Below are positions 53,856 through 63,727 of a DNA stretch of 64,000 nt, piece after piece. The translations under genes were made by a program, and so were the position numbers. Source of the stretch: Bacteroidota bacterium (GTDB lineage: Bacteria > Bacteroidota > Bacteroidia > Bacteroidales > Prolixibacteraceae); the NCBI GenBank assembly GCA_024278975.1, contig JAJRSD010000021.1:1-64000 (forward strand), given 5' to 3'. Position 1 is the stretch's first letter. Each line of letters opens with the position of its first letter. Below the pieces are notes generated by a model. That model saw only the letters and a program-made list of their open reading frames with translations. It ran no database searches and was not told the origin of the DNA.

Positions 53856-56315
53856 ATGAAAAATCTACTTCTGTTTTTATTCTCTATTACTATTTTGAAT
53901 TCACTTTCAGCACAAAAATTATCTATTAATAATGATGAGTATTTTGAAATGCAGGGTTTAAATGTGATGGTATTTTATGATATTTATCCCGAGGGACATC
54001 AAGGTGCAATTGGAATAATTCAAAACGGAACACGTGTTGCAACCAACGGCGATATTCGTTTAGAACCTACGCCGGGGCAGTGGCAACCAACGCCGAAAGT
54101 GGGGGAGCGCGAATTGTTTCCCGAAAATAATGAGATTCGTGTAAAATGCACTTTCCCCGATGAGAGTAAAAACGCAAAAGGGTTTAATCCAATTAATTAT
54201 CCCGACTTAAATTTTAGTTACAATGTTCGTGTTTTGGGCGAAGGCAAAAGTTTCAGGATAATAGTGGATTTGGAAAATCCACTTCCCGATGAGTGGATTG
54301 GCAAGGTTGGATTTAACCTTGAATTATTCCCCGCAATGTTATTCGGAAAGTCGTGGTACATGGATGATAAATCGGGAATATTCCCATTGCAGGCAAACGG
54401 GCCAATGCAAAAAGATAGAGATGGAAACTGGCAGGCGTTTCCGATTGCAACCGGCAAAAAGTTAACAATTGCTCCCGATGTTTCTTCCCAGACAATGATT
54501 ATCACAAGTTCAAAATCGGAATTACAACTGCTGGATGGACGGTTTTATCATAACAACGGTTGGTTCGTGGTCAGGTCAGAAGTTATGGCCGGAGCTACAA
54601 AAAATGCAATAGAATGGTTGGTCGAACCAAATGTTGTTGAAGGCTTTAAACAGAGTCCGGTTGTTCATGTCAGTCAGGTTGGTTATTATCCGAAACAGCA
54701 AAAAATTGCAACTGTTGAACTGGATAAAATGGAAACTGACATTGGCGAAGTTTCGCTTTTACGTCTCTCCGAAAATGGTGGTTTTAAAATTGTAAAAAAT
54801 GAAATTCCCAAAAAATGGGGGAAATATTTACGATTTAACTACTATCAATTTAATTTTTCCGAAATTGAGAAGCCGGGTATTTATCAGGTTCAATATAAAA
54901 ATTTTAAAACCGAACCCTTTAAAATAGATACCGATATTTACGAACGCCACGTTTGGCAACCCACGCTCGAATATTTTCTTCCGGTGCAGATGTGTCACAT
55001 GCGGATTAACGAAGGATACCGGGTTTGGCACGACCTCTGTCATACCGACGATGCATTAATGGCACCGGTTGATACAAACCATTTCGATGGTTATAAACAG
55101 GGTCCTTCAACATTAACAAAATACAAACCTCTGGAACAAGTGCCGGGATTAAATGTAGGTGGCTGGCACGATGCAGGCGATTACGATTTACGTGTTGAGT
55201 CGCAGGCAGGAACTGTTTGGACACTTGCAATGGCGTACGAACAGTTTGGGGTTGAGTGGGATCAAACTACTATCGACCAGGTAAATAGTTTGGTTGAAAT
55301 TCATTTGCCCGACGGAAAACCGGATGTTCTTCAACAAATTGAACACGGTGTTTTAACTATTCTTGGAGGTTACGAAAACCTTGGCCGATTGTATCGTGGT
55401 ATTATTTGTAGCGATCTCAGACAATATGTAATGCTGGGCGACGCAACTTCTATGACCGATGATTTGAAATATAATCCGGCACTTGCCGAAAATGAGAAAA
55501 CAGGAACTGAATCGGGAAAGTTAGACGACAGGCTTGTTTTTACAGAAAGCCATGCAGGGCACGAATATAAAGCAATTGAAGGACTGGCAGCGGCAGCCCG
55601 GGTTTTAGAAGGATATAATAATGAGTTGGCAACACGTTGTTTAAATACTGCAATGGTGTTATACGACCAGAAACGTGACGGTGCATATTCAGCAAAAATA
55701 AATGCAACGGTGGAGTTGCTTCTTTCAACCAGATTAAAAAAATACGGGAACGAATTGATTTCGATGCAAGAGCAGATTATTAGTAATATTGGTAGTACCG
55801 GCTGGTCGGTTTCTCGTGTTTTAAAAACTTTAAACGACACTGAATTTAATGATGAATTATTAAAAGCATACAAAAAACTGCATGTGAAACTTGATAAGGA
55901 GCAAAATGAAAATCCATTTGGTGTTCCTTATAATATTCGTATTTGGGGCGATGGCTGGGGGATTCAACGTTTGGGAATGCAGCAATATTTTCTTCATAAA
56001 AATATACCCGAACTGTTTGAAAAAGATCTGTTACTAAATGCTCTAAACTTTATTTTAGGTAATCATCCGGGAGAAAATACTTCGTCGTTTGCCTCGGGAG
56101 TTGGTTCGCGTTCTATCACTCAGGGTTATGGAGTTAACCGTGCTGATCGATCGTTTATCCCGGGAGGAGTTGCCTCGGGAACAGGAATTATTCGCCCCGA
56201 TTTTCCGGAGCTAAAAGAGTGGCCGTATTTTTGGCAACAAACTGAATATGTGATGGGAGGCGGTGCAACTAATTTTATGTTTTTAGTGCTGGCGGCTGAT
56301 AATCTCTTAAAGTAA
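53856..56315 (+). CDS. Glycoside hydrolase family 9 enzyme
   Basis: The ATG at 53856 gives a signal peptide (MKNLLLFLFSITILNSLSAQ); an ATG at 53817 adds 13 unlikely residues. After a beta-rich N-terminal region (to about 280) comes the Ig-like CelD_N domain (VVHVSQVGYYPKQQKIATVE). The (alpha/alpha)6 catalytic domain has GGWHDAGDYDLRVESQ (about 434), with the two Asp residues that serve as base, and WQQTEYVMGGGATNF (about 795) with the acid Glu. The HHR motif of cellulases is replaced by GYGVNRADRS, as in a Bacteroidota subgroup. It is probably a beta-glucan or oligosaccharide hydrolase; specificity is unknown. No type IX secretion tail is seen. Confidence 0.88.
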   Translation: MKNLLLFLFSITILNSLSAQKLSINNDEYFEMQGLNVMVFYDIYPEGHQGAIGIIQNGTRVATNGDIRLEPTPGQWQPTPKVGERELFPENNEIRVKCTFPDESKNAKGFNPINYPDLNFSYNVRVLGEGKSFRIIVDLENPLPDEWIGKVGFNLELFPAMLFGKSWYMDDKSGIFPLQANGPMQKDRDGNWQAFPIATGKKLTIAPDVSSQTMIITSSKSELQLLDGRFYHNNGWFVVRSEVMAGATKNAIEWLVEPNVVEGFKQSPVVHVSQVGYYPKQQKIATVELDKMETDIGEVSLLRLSENGGFKIVKNEIPKKWGKYLRFNYYQFNFSEIEKPGIYQVQYKNFKTEPFKIDTDIYERHVWQPTLEYFLPVQMCHMRINEGYRVWHDLCHTDDALMAPVDTNHFDGYKQGPSTLTKYKPLEQVPGLNVGGWHDAGDYDLRVESQAGTVWTLAMAYEQFGVEWDQTTIDQVNSLVEIHLPDGKPDVLQQIEHGVLTILGGYENLGRLYRGIICSDLRQYVMLGDATSMTDDLKYNPALAENEKTGTESGKLDDRLVFTESHAGHEYKAIEGLAAAARVLEGYNNELATRCLNTAMVLYDQKRDGAYSAKINATVELLLSTRLKKYGNELISMQEQIISNIGSTGWSVSRVLKTLNDTEFNDELLKAYKKLHVKLDKEQNENPFGVPYNIRIWGDGWGIQRLGMQQYFLHKNIPELFEKDLLLNALNFILGNHPGENTSSFASGVGSRSITQGYGVNRADRSFIPGGVASGTGIIRPDFPELKEWPYFWQQTEYVMGGGATNFMFLVLAADNLLK

Positions 56316-56355
56316 ACGGCAATTTGTAAAATATGAAAGACAGTTTAAATTGAGA

Positions 56356-58350
56356 CTATTTCTCAGGCTCAGCATCAAACTTCTCAATAAAATCTGTAGA
56401 TAGAACACGGAATTCGGTTCTACGATTTATGGCAGTTGCAATTTCCTGTTGTTCGGGTGTAAGTTTTAAAATAAACTCTTCGGTTAGCTCATCGTTTCTT
56501 TTTAAGAAATCGTACTGTTTTGCCATTTTACGGGTAACCATTTTTGGCCATGTTTCGCCATAACCTTTTGCAACCAAACGCTGCGGATTAATTCCTTTTT
56601 CAATCAGATATTCAACAACACTTTGCGCCCGTTTTTGCGAAAGGTCGAAGTTAAACTTGTCGCTTCCAACATGGTCGGTATGTGCCATTAATTCGATGGT
56701 AATTGTTGGGTTGAAAACCAGAATTTCAACAACGGTATCCAGTGCAAGTTTCGATTCGGGCAGCAACTCCCAGCTACCAAATTTGTAATTAATGTTTTCA
56801 ACTTTTATGGGAGCATCTGTCGGAGTTAAAAACAGCTCGAACCGGAAATCGCGGCTATCAGCCATTCCAATTGTATTTGCAGTTGCTTTGTCGCGTAAAA
56901 AACCATCTTTAAATGCAGCAAAAATATACTCAGTTTCTGGTTTAAGTTTCAACTTGAACTTTCCATTTTTAGTGCGCATTTTCAGGTTGGTGCCATCTGT
57001 CCCGATTATTCTTATTGTAGCTCCGCTAATTTTAGAGTTGTCTTCTTTATTAAAAACTTCTCCTTCAACCGAATAAATTTTCGGAGGTACTACAAACGAG
57101 TAAATATCGTCTCCGCGCGATCCTTTTCTACTTGACGAAAACATCCCTTTATTCTGACCAACAACATAAGCAATTCCAAAATCATCGTACGGCGAATTTA
57201 TTGGCGACCCCATATTTTCAATTGTCCAGTTCCCCTCCTCATCTTCATTGGCAACAAAAATATCGAAACCGCCCATCCCAATATGGTAATTCGATGCGAA
57301 ATAAAGCTCTCCATTGTCACGAACAAACGGAAACATTTCGTCGCCCGGAGTATTAATTGTTTCTCCCAGGTTTACAGGCTTTTCGTAGGCACCGCCCGAT
57401 TTTGCTGCTTTCCAAATATCTTTACCTCCATATCCGCCGGGCATGTCAGAAACAAAATAAAGTATTGTCTCATCTTCATTCAATGCGGGGTGTGCTGCAA
57501 TAATACTATCGCCAACTACCTGTACTTTTATTGGGTTCGACCACGAACCTCGCGATTGTGAAGCCTCGTACAATTCAGCCCCGAGCGCCTCTGCTTTGTC
57601 GTATCGGCAACGTGTAAAAATCATCTGATCTCCTGTTGACGAAAGTGTTGCACCTCCCTCTTCGTCTTCGGTATTTACAATCAGGTTTTCGTCTATAAGT
57701 TTTGGTTTTTCCCACTTTTGCTTTTGTACTCCAAACGTTGCCCTAAATAAATCGGCATAACTTTGCCCGGTAATCATACTCTCCCGTTTACCTGTTGCAT
57801 CTTTTCTTGTTGAAGTAAAAATTATTTCATTATCGCGGCCTGCAACAAAAACCGGTGAGTAATCGCTGGCCCTGGAATTTATCTCTTTAATAGGGTTAAT
57901 AATATGTCGAGATGGATTTGCTACCCAATCCTGTGTTTTTCTGATTGATTCCAATCCTGCCAAACCTCTTTCGTCGCCCGGCACCGAATCTAAAAATATA
58001 CGATAAGTTTCGATAGCCTCTTCGTATTGCTGGGTTGCACGCAACATGTCGGCATGATGTAAAAGTGCAATATTATCGGAATAACCTCTGCGAATGGCAT
58101 TTTTGTAATACAATTCAGCACGATCGTAATCGCCAATATAACGGTAACATTCGGCTATCGAAAATGCGTACTGTTTACGTTTTTCGCGATCTTTCTCCTT
58201 TTTGCTTGCCTTTCGGTACTTTTCAATTGCCTTGTAATATTCGCCAATATTGTGCGACAACATTGCGTCTCTACCATACTTTGCAGCACCGCATCCAGTT
58301 AATAAAACAATCAGCAAAAGAAGTAAAGTAAACCTAACGTTCATACCCAT
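56356..58350 (-). CDS. PorE-like OmpA-family lipoprotein with TPR and propeller
   Basis: A 664-residue lipoprotein (LLLLIVLLTGCGAAK; ATG at 58344 is an alternative start two codons later). Residues 25-140 hold TPR helices (GEYYKAIEKYRKASKK), 170-430 a PD40/WD40-like propeller (DNEIIFTSTRKDATGKRESM, ETILYFVSDMPGGYGGKDIW), 440-520 a carboxypeptidase-regulatory-like domain (GATIRIIGTDGTNLKMRTKN) and 540-660 an OmpA domain that binds peptidoglycan (ELMAHTDHVGSDKFNFDLSQ, RLVAKGYGETWPK). This order matches PorE of the type IX secretion system, though the PorP/SprF-associated OmpA proteins share parts of it. No PorP-like gene lies beside it, which favours PorE. Confidence 0.75.
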   Translation of the reverse strand: MGMNVRFTLLLLLIVLLTGCGAAKYGRDAMLSHNIGEYYKAIEKYRKASKKEKDREKRKQYAFSIAECYRYIGDYDRAELYYKNAIRRGYSDNIALLHHADMLRATQQYEEAIETYRIFLDSVPGDERGLAGLESIRKTQDWVANPSRHIINPIKEINSRASDYSPVFVAGRDNEIIFTSTRKDATGKRESMITGQSYADLFRATFGVQKQKWEKPKLIDENLIVNTEDEEGGATLSSTGDQMIFTRCRYDKAEALGAELYEASQSRGSWSNPIKVQVVGDSIIAAHPALNEDETILYFVSDMPGGYGGKDIWKAAKSGGAYEKPVNLGETINTPGDEMFPFVRDNGELYFASNYHIGMGGFDIFVANEDEEGNWTIENMGSPINSPYDDFGIAYVVGQNKGMFSSSRKGSRGDDIYSFVVPPKIYSVEGEVFNKEDNSKISGATIRIIGTDGTNLKMRTKNGKFKLKLKPETEYIFAAFKDGFLRDKATANTIGMADSRDFRFELFLTPTDAPIKVENINYKFGSWELLPESKLALDTVVEILVFNPTITIELMAHTDHVGSDKFNFDLSQKRAQSVVEYLIEKGINPQRLVAKGYGETWPKMVTRKMAKQYDFLKRNDELTEEFILKLTPEQQEIATAINRRTEFRVLSTDFIEKFDAEPEK

Positions 58351-58573
58351 TTAAATTTCGGGAAGTAAAAGTAAAATATTTTTTAAAATAACGTTAGAAT
58401 AACTGATTAAGTATAATAATTGGGAAATGATTTTATGGTCTTAAAAATCTGTAAAACTTTTCTCATTCGTGTATCTCACTTTAGTTTCAGTAAATTTCAA
58501 ATGATACTTTCAGCTTATAATATACTCAAACCAAATAATTCTCTCAAAAGCCATTTGTATTGAGTGTTGTTTT

Positions 58574-60178
58574 TTATTGCTTTATTACCAGTGAGTTAAA
58601 ATGAATGTTTTCGATTTCAATCACCGGCATATTTTCGAAACTCCACATTGCATTTATCAGTCCCACTTTTTTATATTTCGAAATACTTTCGACAGTAATT
58701 CTGCAAACTGAAACTTTTGCATCGCTAATTAGTCTTGCTCTTTGGGTGCCAGGTAGGAGAGGAGTGTCAGGAGTCCACCATTTTTGTCCATCGTAAAAAA
58801 TACAATTTGCAGTTGAACTGTCGGTAATACAGCCATTTTTCACAATTAAAATATCATCGCAATCGCCTCGTTTTTCAAAAAGATTATTTATGTTTTTTCT
58901 GTTTGAATATTTAAATTGATAATCAATATTATTGTCCTCAATCAATTTTAAACTTTCTATTTTCCTGTATTTATGAGGGATAAATTCGACTGTATTGATT
59001 GTTTCGGAATAAACTACCCGGCAACGGAATATTCCTTTTTTACAATTTTCAGGAACAGTAATAATTTCCCCTAAATCAATTTTGTCATTCAATCCAATAC
59101 ACTTTTTACGAGTACCATTTAAACGGAGGTTGTGCCAACTTAAATTTAGTAGCCTGCCGTGTTCGCATTTTATTGTTTCAACTAATTTTTTATTCGAATT
59201 TAAATTATGAACAGAAATTGGGATATAAATTTTTTTGAGCATTTCGTCGTATTCCGGTTCAACTTTACTTTTAAAAGTTATGCCACCACCACTTTTATAA
59301 ATTAGTTGTCCGTTTTGGTTTTCGATGTAACGAATAAGCACGCAACTATCCAGGTTTTTTCCATCGAAATAACAGAAAATCCCGGTATAAAACCCGCGTG
59401 TATAATTTTCTGTATTACGAATAATCTCCACAGTTTTCTTTTTTGGAGCTCCCGAAACGGAACCCGCAGGCAACATTGTATAAATAATGTCACCAATATT
59501 TTCAGCATAGTTTTCTGGTAAAACTCCTGTGATTTTCGAACTCACCTGCCACAAATCTTGTCGATTGGTTTTTATACGCTCCAGATATCTGAACTTTTCA
59601 ACCTTCACATTTTCTGCAACCAAACTCAGGTCGTTTCTAATCAGGTCAACAATTGTATTGTGCTCAGCCAACTCTTTCGAGTCGCTAAGAATTACCTCTT
59701 TTGCATTTTCTATGGTTGCATCAATTGTCCCTTTCATGGGGTACGACGAAATTTTACCGTTATCAATTTTTACAAATGTTTCGGGCGAGAAACAGACAAA
59801 AGTATTCTTCAAATAAATTTTGTAATTGGCAGAACTGAGATAAAAAATCTCTTCTAAATTTAAGTTGGTTTTAATTTTTGTTGGTTGCGTAAAATTTAGC
59901 AAATATGTGTCGCCGTTGTGAATATGGTTTTGAATAATTTTAAATCCTCTTTGATATTTTTGAAACGAAACCGGCTTAATACTCCATTCCGAAATCTGTT
60001 TATTAATGTCATATTTTTTATAATTCGAGCTTTTTGGAGTCTTCCATAATATTTTTTCTGCTTCGTCAGGATGAAAAATATGAGGTGTATCTCCTTCGAA
60101 ATCAACAATAAACACAAATGGTTCGCCTTTTTCTCCAAGCAAATTTAATTTATTGATTATATGTTTTTGCTTTTGCAT
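58574..60178 (-). CDS. pabBC: Fused aminodeoxychorismate synthase component I and lyase
   Basis: A 534-residue two-domain enzyme for p-aminobenzoate (folate) synthesis. Residues 1 to about 325 are PabB: SYPMKGTIDATIENAKEVIL has the ADC-synthase Lys in PxKGT, with HNTIVDLIRNDLSLVAENVK and MLPAGSVSGAPKKKTVEIIR. Residues 330-534 are PabC (aminotransferase class IV, PLP): KYSNRKNINNLFEKRGDCDD holds the probable PLP lysine, then CITDSSTANCIFYDG and WWTPDTPLLPGTQRARLI. It needs a glutamine amidotransferase partner (PabA), which is not in the window. The order PabB then PabC in one chain is common in Bacteroidota. Confidence 0.9.
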   Translation of the reverse strand: MQKQKHIINKLNLLGEKGEPFVFIVDFEGDTPHIFHPDEAEKILWKTPKSSNYKKYDINKQISEWSIKPVSFQKYQRGFKIIQNHIHNGDTYLLNFTQPTKIKTNLNLEEIFYLSSANYKIYLKNTFVCFSPETFVKIDNGKISSYPMKGTIDATIENAKEVILSDSKELAEHNTIVDLIRNDLSLVAENVKVEKFRYLERIKTNRQDLWQVSSKITGVLPENYAENIGDIIYTMLPAGSVSGAPKKKTVEIIRNTENYTRGFYTGIFCYFDGKNLDSCVLIRYIENQNGQLIYKSGGGITFKSKVEPEYDEMLKKIYIPISVHNLNSNKKLVETIKCEHGRLLNLSWHNLRLNGTRKKCIGLNDKIDLGEIITVPENCKKGIFRCRVVYSETINTVEFIPHKYRKIESLKLIEDNNIDYQFKYSNRKNINNLFEKRGDCDDILIVKNGCITDSSTANCIFYDGQKWWTPDTPLLPGTQRARLISDAKVSVCRITVESISKYKKVGLINAMWSFENMPVIEIENIHFNSLVIKQ

Positions 60179-60188
60179 TTTATGGCTG

Positions 60189-60196
60189 CAAAGGTA
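60189..60196 (-). promoter_or_regulatory. Candidate -7 element right before pabBC
   Basis: On the minus strand TACCTTTG (60196-60189) matches TAnnTTTG. The ATG at 60178 begins only 10 bases downstream, so a transcript starting about seven bases after the element would have a leader of a few bases or none. No good -33 element was found. Confidence 0.4.
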
Positions 60197-60320
60197 TAAT
60201 TTGTAATTTGCTTATTAACTCACGATACCAGAAAAATAGGATTTTATTTTGATGTAATTGCAGGCGATATCGTCGGTTAATCTCAGCATAATTATTAATT
60301 TTACAGCAAATTCATAATTA

Positions 60321-60995
60321 ATGGATATTGGTAATAAAATAAACGAGATAAAACAAAGTATTCCGGCAAGTATTAAACTGGTTGCAGTTTCGAAAACCAA
60401 GCCCAACGAAGATATTATGGCCGCGTACAATGTGGGGCATAAAATTTTTGGTGAGAACAAAGTTCAGGATTTAGTTGGTAAATACGAGGCACTGCCCAAA
60501 GACATCGAGTGGCATTTTATTGGTCATCCTCAGTCGAATAAGGTCAAGTTTATTGCCCCTTTTATTCATTTGATACATGGTGTCGATTCGTTGAAATTAT
60601 TAAAAGTAATTAATAAGGAAGGGCAAAAAAACAGACGGATTATAAATTGTTTGTTACAGTTTCATATTGCGGAAGAGTCAACAAAATTTGGATTATTACA
60701 CGACGAAGCAACTACAATTTTAGCTTCGGAGGAGTTTAAATCGTTAAAAAATATTGCGATTACCGGCGTTATGGGAATGGCAACTTACACCGATAATATA
60801 AATCAGATAAAAAAAGAGTTCGGCACGCTAAAAATTATTTTTAATTCGCTTAAAAATGAATACTTTTCCGATTCCAAAATATTTAGTGAAATCTCGATGG
60901 GAATGTCTGATGATTATCTTATTGCAATTGAAGAGGGGAGTACATTAATTAGGGTGGGAAGTAAAATATTTGGAGCTCGAAACTTTAAACTTTAA
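60321..60995 (+). CDS. YggS/PLPBP-family pyridoxal phosphate homeostasis protein
   Basis: A 224-residue single-domain PLP-binding TIM-barrel protein. It has the start IGNKINEIKQSIPASIKLVA, the PLP lysine in VAVSKTKPNEDIMAA, then FGENKVQDLVGKYEALPKDI, EWHFIGHPQSNKVKFIAPF, SMGMSDDYLIAIEEGSTLIR and VGSKIFGAR at the end. Such proteins buffer PLP and affect amino-acid and vitamin B6 balance without enzymatic turnover. It is divergent from pabBC and 17 bases before the next gene, with the gap made of repeated AAACTTT. Confidence 0.92.
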   Translation: MDIGNKINEIKQSIPASIKLVAVSKTKPNEDIMAAYNVGHKIFGENKVQDLVGKYEALPKDIEWHFIGHPQSNKVKFIAPFIHLIHGVDSLKLLKVINKEGQKNRRIINCLLQFHIAEESTKFGLLHDEATTILASEEFKSLKNIAITGVMGMATYTDNINQIKKEFGTLKIIFNSLKNEYFSDSKIFSEISMGMSDDYLIAIEEGSTLIRVGSKIFGARNFKL

Positions 60996-61012
60996 ACTTT
61001 AAACTAAAGACT

Positions 61013-62002
61013 ATGAGTAATTTAGGAACAACATATTTAGGATTACAACTTAAAAATCCATTAGTAGCTGCAAGCTCTGGATTAACAAGCACTGTCGATA
61101 AAATTGTGGAACTGGAAAAGGCAGGAATCGGGGCAGTAGTTTTGAAATCGGTTTTTGAGGAGCAGATAAATAACGAGGTAACCAACATGTTGGGAAAAGA
61201 CCAGCACAATACGGGTTATCCCGAAGCCGAGGATTATATAAAAGGTTATTTGCGCGATAACACAATTGCGAAACATCTCGAGTTAATAGAGGAAGCAAAA
61301 AAAGCTGTGGATATCCCGATTATTGCCAGTATAAATTGCGTGACGTCTGACGAGTGGACGACAATAGCAAAAGATTTTCAGGAGGCAGGAGCCGATGCAA
61401 TTGAATTGAATATTTTTTATGTGCCGACTGACCGCAACGAAAAACCGGGCGAAGTTGAGCAGTTGTATGTTAATATATTGAAAAAAGTAAAGGGTGAAAT
61501 ATCAATTCCGGTGTCGGTAAAATTTGGTTTGTACCATAGTAATATTGTTGGAATGGCCGATAAATTATTTGCAAACGGTGCGAGCGGAATTGTTATGTTT
61601 AACCGGTTTTACGAACCCGATATTAATCTGGAGACACTGGAACTTACCTCTTCAGAAGTTTTTAGCTCGCCTGCCGATGTACGAAAAACACTGCGATGGG
61701 TTGGATTGGTTTCATCAAAAATTTCGCAACTCGATATTGCTGCTTCAACCGGCATTCATGATGGGAGTGCAGCAATAAAACAGATTTTAGCAGGGGCACA
61801 AGTTGTACAACTCTGTTCAACACTTTATTTAAACGGCTCGAGTGTTGTTACTGAAATTAGTGCTGAAATTTCGGAATTTATGAAAAAATGGAATTTCAAA
61901 AAAATTGAAGATTTTAGGGGGCGACTTTCTTATAAAAATATTCCTGATCCGTTAATGTACGAACGCTCGCAGTTTATGAAATATTTTTCGAATCGAAAAT
62001 AA
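61013..62002 (+). CDS. Dihydroorotate dehydrogenase-like flavoprotein
   Basis: A 329-residue TIM-barrel protein of the DHODH family. It reads GTTYLGLQLKNPLVAASSGL, AGIGAVVLKSVFEEQI, ADAIELNIFYVPTDRN, IPVSVKFGLYHSNIVGMADK and GIHDGSAAIKQILAGAQVVQ. In true dihydroorotate dehydrogenases the active site has Asn or Cys residues in a conserved loop; in place of the usual NxSCPN the sequence has LNIFYVPT, so it is likely a divergent group whose substrate may not be dihydroorotate. No PyrK-like partner lies nearby. It is cotranscribed with the YggS-like gene. Confidence 0.8.
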   Translation: MSNLGTTYLGLQLKNPLVAASSGLTSTVDKIVELEKAGIGAVVLKSVFEEQINNEVTNMLGKDQHNTGYPEAEDYIKGYLRDNTIAKHLELIEEAKKAVDIPIIASINCVTSDEWTTIAKDFQEAGADAIELNIFYVPTDRNEKPGEVEQLYVNILKKVKGEISIPVSVKFGLYHSNIVGMADKLFANGASGIVMFNRFYEPDINLETLELTSSEVFSSPADVRKTLRWVGLVSSKISQLDIAASTGIHDGSAAIKQILAGAQVVQLCSTLYLNGSSVVTEISAEISEFMKKWNFKKIEDFRGRLSYKNIPDPLMYERSQFMKYFSNRK

Positions 62003-62085
62003 AAGAAGAGATTAAAAATAAACTTTATCACAGATTTACTGATTAAAAATTTTAAAAAATAATCTGAGAATCTGCGGCAATTTTT

Positions 62086-62592
62086 TTAGGTTAATTTCGT
62101 CAATATTTCATTCAGAAAATACGCTTTCTGTTCGGTTGCACTTTCCATTGCACTTTCAATTTTCATTATCGCTTTATCAACTGTCTTTTGTTCGGGCAGC
62201 AATTCTAAATTGTCGATTATGGTGAATGCTTCGAAAGCATTTTCCCAATCGTCGTTTATAATTATATCGATAAAAACCGGTAAATAGTTACTATAATTCA
62301 GTCCGTTTTGCCAGCAAGTTGTTAAAATCAATTTCCGAATCGATCTGTATTTTTCATCAGTAATTGCATCTATAAAACTCGCCGTTGTCTTCTCGTCTTT
62401 TACTGTTGCCAATAATTTGCTTATTTTTTCGGCGATTTCCTTTTCCGGGTCTGAGTTTAATAAATCGAAAAGTATGGGAATATAGGATTTATTACCCTTT
62501 TCTTCTATTGAATTTATTGCCGAAACAACAATTTCTGTTTTGTTTGAGAATAAATTTTCTCTTATTTTTGGGTCTGTTTTTTCCGTATTCAT
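62086..62592 (-). CDS. HEAT-repeat-like cytoplasmic protein
   Basis: A 168-residue all-helical protein without signal. Repeating helical pairs resemble HEAT repeats: NKTEIVVSAINSIEEKGNKS, YIPILFDLLNSDPEKEIAEK, TASFIDAITDEKYRSIRKLI and YLPVFIDIIINDDWENAFEA. It probably serves as a protein-binding scaffold; the partner is unknown. It is convergent with the DHODH-like gene and 59 bases downstream of murB on the same strand. Confidence 0.6.
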   Translation of the reverse strand: MNTEKTDPKIRENLFSNKTEIVVSAINSIEEKGNKSYIPILFDLLNSDPEKEIAEKISKLLATVKDEKTTASFIDAITDEKYRSIRKLILTTCWQNGLNYSNYLPVFIDIIINDDWENAFEAFTIIDNLELLPEQKTVDKAIMKIESAMESATEQKAYFLNEILTKLT

Positions 62593-62651
62593 TATTAATA
62601 TTGTTATTCCAATTTGTGAAAAATACTATAATTATGAGGAAGATAATTTCT

Positions 62652-63668
62652 TCAAATACAATTAACTTCGCGCTCCAATTCAACGCCAAACTTTTCGAAA
62701 ACCGACTGTCTTATTCTTTCTGAAAGATTATAAATATCCATTCCCGTTGCATTTCCATAATTAACAATTACCAGTGCCTGTTGTTTGTGAACTCCCAAAT
62801 CTCCTTCGCGGAATCCTTTCCACCCCGCTTTGTCGATTAACCAACCTGCCGCAAGTTTTACCTTACCGTTGTCTGCCTCAAAAATAGGTATCTCTTTAAA
62901 TTTAGTTTCAATTTTTCTGGCAACATCTGAATCTACTACCGGATTTTTAAAGAAACTGCCTGCACTACCAATCTCATTTACATCGGGTAGTTTTGCGGAA
63001 CGAATATCAGTTACAGCTTTTTTAATATTTTGAAGGTTAATCTCTCCCAGTTCCAGCACCTTTTGTTCCAGTTTTTTATATTCGAGATTAAACTCAGCAA
63101 ATTTATCTAACTTAAATATCACAGACAAAATGATAAAACGATTTTTAAGTTTACTTTTAAAAATACTGTTTCGGTACGAAAACTGGCACTCTTTTTTTGA
63201 ATACTCCATAAACTGCTGTTTGTCTAAATCGTATCCTTTAACTTTTTCAATCACACTGCCTGCTTCTTGTCCGTATGCACCAATATTCTGAACGGGTGCA
63301 GCACCAACAGTTCCCGGAATAAATGCAAGATTTTCAACTCCCCCAAACTGAAAATCGACACAATAAGTTACAAGCTCATCCCAGTTTTCGCCGGCTCCGG
63401 CTTCAACCCAAATATTTTGCCGGTCTTCGTGGACAATCTCAATTCCGGGTATATTTGCATGAATAACAAGACCATCAAAATTGGTTAAAAATAAGATATT
63501 GCTCCCTTCGCCAATCATTAGAATTTTCTCGTCCTGCACGGTTTTATTCGACTTTAGAAAAATATCCAGTTCTTCCAACTCGGTAAATTCAAAAAAGTAT
63601 TTTGTATTCACATTAATTCCAAAAGAGTTATGCGATTGAAGCGAATAATTTTCGAGGAAACGAATCAT
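62652..63668 (-). CDS. murB: UDP-N-acetylenolpyruvoylglucosamine reductase
   Basis: A 338-residue flavoenzyme that completes UDP-MurNAc for peptidoglycan. The FAD domain has NYSLQSHNSFGINVNTKYFF, ILMIGEGSNILFLTNFDGLV and VENLAFIPGTVGAAPVQNIG (with GAYGQE). The substrate domain holds the catalytic Ser in NEIGSAGSFFKNPVVDS and AGWLIDKAGWKGFREGDLGV. The final Glu is in LEREVNCI. It is a type I MurB as in Proteobacteria. Confidence 0.95.
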   Translation of the reverse strand: MIRFLENYSLQSHNSFGINVNTKYFFEFTELEELDIFLKSNKTVQDEKILMIGEGSNILFLTNFDGLVIHANIPGIEIVHEDRQNIWVEAGAGENWDELVTYCVDFQFGGVENLAFIPGTVGAAPVQNIGAYGQEAGSVIEKVKGYDLDKQQFMEYSKKECQFSYRNSIFKSKLKNRFIILSVIFKLDKFAEFNLEYKKLEQKVLELGEINLQNIKKAVTDIRSAKLPDVNEIGSAGSFFKNPVVDSDVARKIETKFKEIPIFEADNGKVKLAAGWLIDKAGWKGFREGDLGVHKQQALVIVNYGNATGMDIYNLSERIRQSVFEKFGVELEREVNCI

Positions 63669-63727
63669 AAATAATATTTAATAAAATAATATAAAAAATT
63701 GAGTTAGTGATTTTGGGATAACTATTT

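Noticed and set aside
55370-55873. A 167-codon minus-strand frame
   Set aside because: It lies entirely within the GH9 catalytic domain on the plus strand and has no protein-like features.
53856-56315. Type IX secretion sorting domain on the GH9 protein
   Set aside because: The protein ends with the catalytic domain (LAADNLLK) and has no C-terminal beta-sandwich.
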